A program made the position numbers and the translations under genes. The notes below the pieces were generated by a model. It was not told the DNA's origin, made no database searches, and worked only from the letters and a program-made list of their open reading frames with translations. From NCBI GenBank assembly GCA_046199005.1, contig CP176050.1, forward strand, positions 2,294,001 to 2,358,000: DNA of 64,000 nucleotides. The letters run 5' to 3'. Positions 60,650 through 64,000 of this stretch are shown here, piece by piece (position 1 is the stretch's first letter; each line of letters begins with the position of its first letter). The DNA is from Ascidiimonas sp046199005. GTDB taxonomy: Bacteria; Bacteroidota; Bacteroidia; Flavobacteriales; Flavobacteriaceae.

Positions 60650-61465
60650 TTATTGATTCCCTAAAATTATTGGCATTCCTCCTTCTCCTCCTCCGATCAC
60701 TACTACTTTGGAATTTGGAGATTCACTTAATTTCAAGGTCGCTTCAATACCTTTATCCTGTAAGATCTTATCGGTTAACGAAGCGCTCAGAATACGGTTC
60801 GCATCCGCTTTACCCTGCGCTTCAATTCGTTGCTTTTCGGCTTCTTTTTGTGCTGTTACTAATCTAAATTCATATTCAAGAGATTCTTGCTCCTGCTTTA
60901 GCTTGCGTTCAATAGCCTCTTTAATAGTGGCAGGTAATGTAACGTCGCGAACTAACACTTGATTCAACTGAACAAACTGATCGTCAAGAATTTTCTTAGT
61001 CTCAGCAAATATCTCATCTTGAATCGCATCACGTTTACTTGAGTACAGTTGCTCTGGAGTATATCTACCTACCACACTTCGGGCGGCAGATCTTATTGCA
61101 GGTTGAATAACACGACCTAAGTAATTTTCTCCCAGATTTTGATGTAATCTTCCTAAATCTTTATAGATAGGCTGGTACCATGCGGAAGCATCAATTTGAA
61201 TCTCCAGTCCATTAGAAGATAGCACTTTCATTTTTTCAAATAATTCCTGCTGCCTTACTTCGTAGATGTACACTTTGTTCCAGGGAGCTATAATTTGAAA
61301 ACCCTCACCTAGAGGTGGTTCTTCTGTAACTACACCTCCACCAAATGTACGGTACAAAACGCCTGCCTGACCAGAACCAATAGTAATGGTAGATTTTACA
61401 AGGAAGATGATCGCAATTATGATAATAAAAATTGTGGGCAAAACTAACTTTGGGAATTTTTCCAT
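60650..61465 (-). CDS. SPFH/prohibitin-family membrane protein
   Basis: A 271-residue protein. One N-terminal membrane helix (VLPTIFIIIIAIIFLVKSTI), then an SPFH domain with GSGQAGVLYRTFGGGVVTEE, SWIYQP-like AWYQPIYKDLGRLHQN, RSAARSVVGRYTPEQLYSSK and RDAIQDEIFAETKKIL. A coiled-coil (EQESLEYEFRLVTAQKEAEK) follows. It probably forms oligomers or a microdomain scaffold. It is the last gene of the operon, 15 bp after the VWA-like gene. Confidence 0.9.
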   Translation of the reverse strand: MEKFPKLVLPTIFIIIIAIIFLVKSTITIGSGQAGVLYRTFGGGVVTEEPPLGEGFQIIAPWNKVYIYEVRQQELFEKMKVLSSNGLEIQIDASAWYQPIYKDLGRLHQNLGENYLGRVIQPAIRSAARSVVGRYTPEQLYSSKRDAIQDEIFAETKKILDDQFVQLNQVLVRDVTLPATIKEAIERKLKQEQESLEYEFRLVTAQKEAEKQRIEAQGKADANRILSASLTDKILQDKGIEATLKLSESPNSKVVVIGGGEGGMPIILGNQ

Positions 61466-61480
61466 TTCTCTTTTTTTTAT

Positions 61481-63514
61481 TTATATAAATCCTTTGTATT
61501 TTCTCAAAAACCATTCAGCCGATAATAAAGCGGCTATCAGAAATAAAAGATACCTGAAATCGATCAAAGATACAACCTCTTCCTTTGTTTTCTGTATAGG
61601 CTTGTATCGGTCGTCTTGCATGAGGATGTTTTCAAGTTTTTCAAACTCGTCGGCATATACTAATGTTCCGCCAGTAGTCTCTGCCAATTGAAGCATGCGG
61701 TTTACATCTGCTGTAAGAAACTGTTTTTCTATGTCGAAATTCAATATTCTTATCGTACCATATTTAGAAAAATTCTCATCTTCCACCGAAACTTCAAAAT
61801 CATAAGCCCCTGCAGGTATCGTTGAAATGTCTGCTTCAAAGTAGCCTCCTTTTAAAACAAAAGGAATCTTTCTCGACTCTTTACTTTCAGAATTGATCAA
61901 AGTAAGCAATAGCATTACATCCGGATCAAACTCATAATTTTTATTGAAATAGGATGCAGTGATCTTTAAATCGGTACTTCCATCATAAAAGGGCTGGTAG
62001 TCGACTGAGAGTCGCTCTCTTTTCTTGTCGGAAGAAAGGTAAAAGATTAGTTTACCCAGAAAAATATCAAAGTCTTTAAAGTTTTGATTCTGAATAAAAG
62101 AATGTGCCCTCCACTTCCAGATATTCTCTCCATTCAGTAATCCAAACTTTCTCTCGTCCTGCTCAAAGGTGGCCAATAGCGGACTTTCAAGCGTTATATT
62201 TCTAATTTTGTTATAAAGAAGTGTTTCGGCCGGAAGCGAAAAAGTAAGTTCACCCAGAAATCCTTCTAAAGGAGGATATTCTTGAAACGATACATCTTCT
62301 AAATTAAATACACTATATGCATCATTCTTTTCTGCTTGAATGTCTTCGGTTTGCCGAATCCACTCCTTCTGAAAATATTCCTGCGATCTATTAAGAAAAT
62401 TCCAATCTGTTTGGGTACCTGAAATAATTAGATAGTTTCGCTTTTGATCATTTATTTTTTGAAAGAGTGTTCGAAAAGCGTTGGTAGGCTGGTATAGGAT
62501 CACCAACTGACTTTTATCAATTTCTTCCTGAGCTACATTACTTTTAGCAATAGTAACCCGCCTTTGTTCATTACTTTCAATGCTCTTTTTAATGGCCCCA
62601 AGATCTGGGTGTAATAAATCTGAAACCAATAGTATTTCTGTTCGCTGGTCAATTACTTCGATCGCAAACTCTTTTACATTGTTGGTCTTGTTTTGTTCTG
62701 CATCCAAGGCTTCCAGTTGTACGCGATATACTTTCGTTCCCGGTTTTTTTGCCTGTAAAACTATGTTTTTAATGATGGTTTCTGATCCTGAACTAAAATT
62801 TATTGACTGATCAAAAACTTTGGTGTTTCCGCTATAAATGGACAATTGAGATTCTGCTGGTCTATCACCTTCGTAACTTACAAATACTTCAACCGGAAAG
62901 CTATTTCCGGAAAAAGCATACTTGTTACAATTTATCTGACCAATTTTTAAATCGATAATTTTAAGAGTATCGCCTAGAAGAACAGGATAAACATTAGTTT
63001 CTAGACCCATTTTTTGATAACTGTAATCCCTGCCATAGGTTTGATTCCCATCGGAAATAATAACCATAGCCCCAGGCCTGGAATTAAGTTTTTCAACCGT
63101 GGTCAAAAAATCATTTATTCTTGTTTGATTATCTGTAAATGAAAGTGTTGCTCCACTTTGTACTTCATCTCCAAAACTATAATAAGATATATCAAAACGT
63201 TCTTTTAATCTGGTACTTTGTTTTATTCGGGTGATTAAACTCTCTGCATTTTTTTCCAGGTTTAAAAAGGAAATGGATGAAGAATTATCCATACTAACAG
63301 TTAGGGAAGGCTTTTCAATATAGGAGTTGTATTTGGTATATTTTGGATTAAGAATTAATAATAAAATAAAAAAAGCCGTGAAAAACCGCAAGAGTACGGC
63401 TAACCAAAGGGATTTGACATTCTTTTTTCTAAGTAATGACAAGTAATTTGTTCCTGCAATTACCGCAGCGAGTACAATTGCAAATAACCCCAGAAAAATG
63501 TCTGAAGTATCCAT
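61481..63514 (-). CDS. VWA-like membrane protein
   Basis: I start it at the ATG at 63514 (677 residues), whose A is the last base of the upstream TGA stop, so they are translationally coupled; a TTG start 3 bp upstream is possible. Two N-terminal helices (about 5-23 and 33-55) precede a VWA-like region (LTVSMDNSSSISFLNLEKNA, then ISDGNQTYGRDYSYQKMG). The MIDAS motif DxSxS reads MDNSSSIS, with Asn in place of the x and Ser-Ser-Ser in order. The remainder is a periplasmic region with a C-terminal helix (LLFLIAALLSAEWFLRKY). The family is common in Flavobacteriaceae; its role is unknown. Confidence 0.82.
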   Translation of the reverse strand: MDTSDIFLGLFAIVLAAVIAGTNYLSLLRKKNVKSLWLAVLLRFFTAFFILLLILNPKYTKYNSYIEKPSLTVSMDNSSSISFLNLEKNAESLITRIKQSTRLKERFDISYYSFGDEVQSGATLSFTDNQTRINDFLTTVEKLNSRPGAMVIISDGNQTYGRDYSYQKMGLETNVYPVLLGDTLKIIDLKIGQINCNKYAFSGNSFPVEVFVSYEGDRPAESQLSIYSGNTKVFDQSINFSSGSETIIKNIVLQAKKPGTKVYRVQLEALDAEQNKTNNVKEFAIEVIDQRTEILLVSDLLHPDLGAIKKSIESNEQRRVTIAKSNVAQEEIDKSQLVILYQPTNAFRTLFQKINDQKRNYLIISGTQTDWNFLNRSQEYFQKEWIRQTEDIQAEKNDAYSVFNLEDVSFQEYPPLEGFLGELTFSLPAETLLYNKIRNITLESPLLATFEQDERKFGLLNGENIWKWRAHSFIQNQNFKDFDIFLGKLIFYLSSDKKRERLSVDYQPFYDGSTDLKITASYFNKNYEFDPDVMLLLTLINSESKESRKIPFVLKGGYFEADISTIPAGAYDFEVSVEDENFSKYGTIRILNFDIEKQFLTADVNRMLQLAETTGGTLVYADEFEKLENILMQDDRYKPIQKTKEEVVSLIDFRYLLFLIAALLSAEWFLRKYKGFI

Positions 63515-63642
63515 CAAGAATCTCTCTTTTCAAATTTCTCGTTTGTGCGATCTTCCATTCTTCTGGAAATCAAATAGATAAACACCCCAACAGGAACAGC
63601 AACTAAAAGAAATAAAATGAGTAAAGAGATCCCTAGTACCAT
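63514..63642 (-). CDS. 42-residue single-helix membrane peptide
   Basis: Read directly: ATG at 63642, TGA at 63514-63516. It starts MVLGISLLILFLLVAVPVGV, continues with a hydrophobic stretch to residue 25, and has a charged tail (SRRMEDRTNEKFEKRDS). It begins 1 bp after the ybjQ stop and its TGA overlaps the next ATG, so it is placed exactly as a gene between two coupled genes. I recognise no family. Its conserved-looking positive-inside end suggests a cytoplasmic C-terminus. Confidence 0.75.
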   Translation of the reverse strand: MVLGISLLILFLLVAVPVGVFIYLISRRMEDRTNEKFEKRDS

Positions 63643-63643
63643 A

Positions 63644-63958
63644 TTACTTAAGTTTAACGGCAGTACCATAAGCGAGTATCTCGGCGGCACCTTGCATCAC
63701 CTGAGATGTAGTGAATCTTACATTCACGACCGCATCTGCACCCAATTTTTTAGCATCCTCTAACATCCTATGAAGCGATTGCTCTCTGGCATCTGCAAGT
63801 AATTTGGTGTACTCTGAAATCTCTCCTCCAATAATATTCTTGAGCCCGGCGAAAAAGTCTCTGCCAAAGTCTCTCGCTCGCACGGTACTCCCACGTGCTA
63901 TGCCCAGCGACTGTTCTATTTCTCTACCTTCAATATTTTCTGTGGTAACGTAAATCAT
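63644..63958 (-). CDS. YbjQ family (UPF0145) protein
   Basis: A 104-residue protein with the YbjQ pattern: VTTENIEGREIEQSLGIARG, VRARDFGRDFFAGLKNIIGG, LLADAREQSLHRMLEDAKKL and GADAVVNVRFTTSQVMQGAA. This is a pentameric alpha/beta protein family of unknown role, sometimes annotated as heavy-metal-binding. It is the gene upstream of the 42-aa peptide, with a 1 bp gap. Confidence 0.9.
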   Translation of the reverse strand: MIYVTTENIEGREIEQSLGIARGSTVRARDFGRDFFAGLKNIIGGEISEYTKLLADAREQSLHRMLEDAKKLGADAVVNVRFTTSQVMQGAAEILAYGTAVKLK

Positions 63959-63970
63959 TCTTAGTTTTCT

Positions 63971-64000
63971 TTAGGTTAACATACCCCCGTCTACATTCAA
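63971..64000 (-). CDS. C-terminus of a short-chain dehydrogenase-like gene (edge)
   Basis: The last nine codons of a frame open to the window edge read LNVDGGMLT and then TAA at 63971-63973. VDGG near the end is the usual C-terminal signature of short-chain dehydrogenases. Only ten codons are visible, so this is a guess from a short motif. It lies 12 bp upstream of ybjQ on the same strand. Confidence 0.35.
   Translation of the reverse strand: MNVDGGMLT

Overview
The window reads as a chromosomal segment from a member of the Flavobacteriaceae (Bacteroidota). The supporting signs are low GC, gene starts with no clear Shine-Dalgarno sequence, TAnnTTTG-type promoter boxes, a type IX secretion (T9SS) sorting domain, fused hisIE and hisB genes, many Sec-lipoproteins, and GG-leader peptides of the kind found in this phylum. 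I see no rRNA, tRNA, CRISPR array, phage or intact insertion sequence.

Layout. 1-5.7 kb: a truncated FAD oxidoreductase, recQ, a half-length DUF1456 gene, a membrane protein, a sigma-like factor and a DUF5675 protein. 5.9-9.2 kb: a three-gene ATP-grasp / alpha-E / transglutaminase operon. 9.2-12.0 kb: a cold-shock protein and two exported proteins. 12.15-21.5 kb: one minus-strand operon of eleven genes. It encodes a two-subunit, Tat-exported molybdenum hydroxylase with nearly all the enzymes that make, mature and insert its cofactor (moaD, E, A, C, mobA, moeB, moeA, xdhC, mocA-like); mogA/moaB is the visible gap. 21.7-29.3 kb: a T9SS-sorted small protein, a 2173-residue SpvB/FG-GAP/RHS protein ending in a putative zinc metallopeptidase, and a lipoprotein 4 bp downstream. 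29.5-35.6 kb: a lipoprotein dipeptidyl peptidase III, a glycosyltransferase, glgC and glgA.

35.7-37.3 kb holds seven tandem short genes with a shared leader (L..KKTVS.L...GG) and two kinds of Cys-containing core. They look like lanthipeptide-type precursors, but no modification enzyme lies nearby. 37.4-46.9 kb is mostly housekeeping: M19 dipeptidase, MscS channel, thioesterase, hydrolase, DUF72, aldehyde dehydrogenase, DUF2461, then serine acetyltransferase overlapping cysteine synthase. 47.0-51.7 kb carries corA and a compact minus-strand cassette: a C39-like/VKOR/thioredoxin membrane protein, a six-Cys peptide, a TlpA-like thioredoxin and a second peptide with almost identical Cys spacing. 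I infer a dedicated system that makes and oxidatively folds disulfide-rich secreted peptides. This segment lies between two copies of a ~95-105 bp dispersed repeat.

52.1-60.0 kb is a complete histidine operon (hisG, a GNAT gene, hisD, C, B, H, A, F, IE). A leader peptide with four consecutive His codons, an antiterminator and an attenuator precede it. 60.1-64 kb holds a membrane-anchored helix-hairpin-helix protein and a tightly coupled operon (SDR end, ybjQ, a 42-aa membrane peptide, a VWA-like membrane protein, an SPFH protein).
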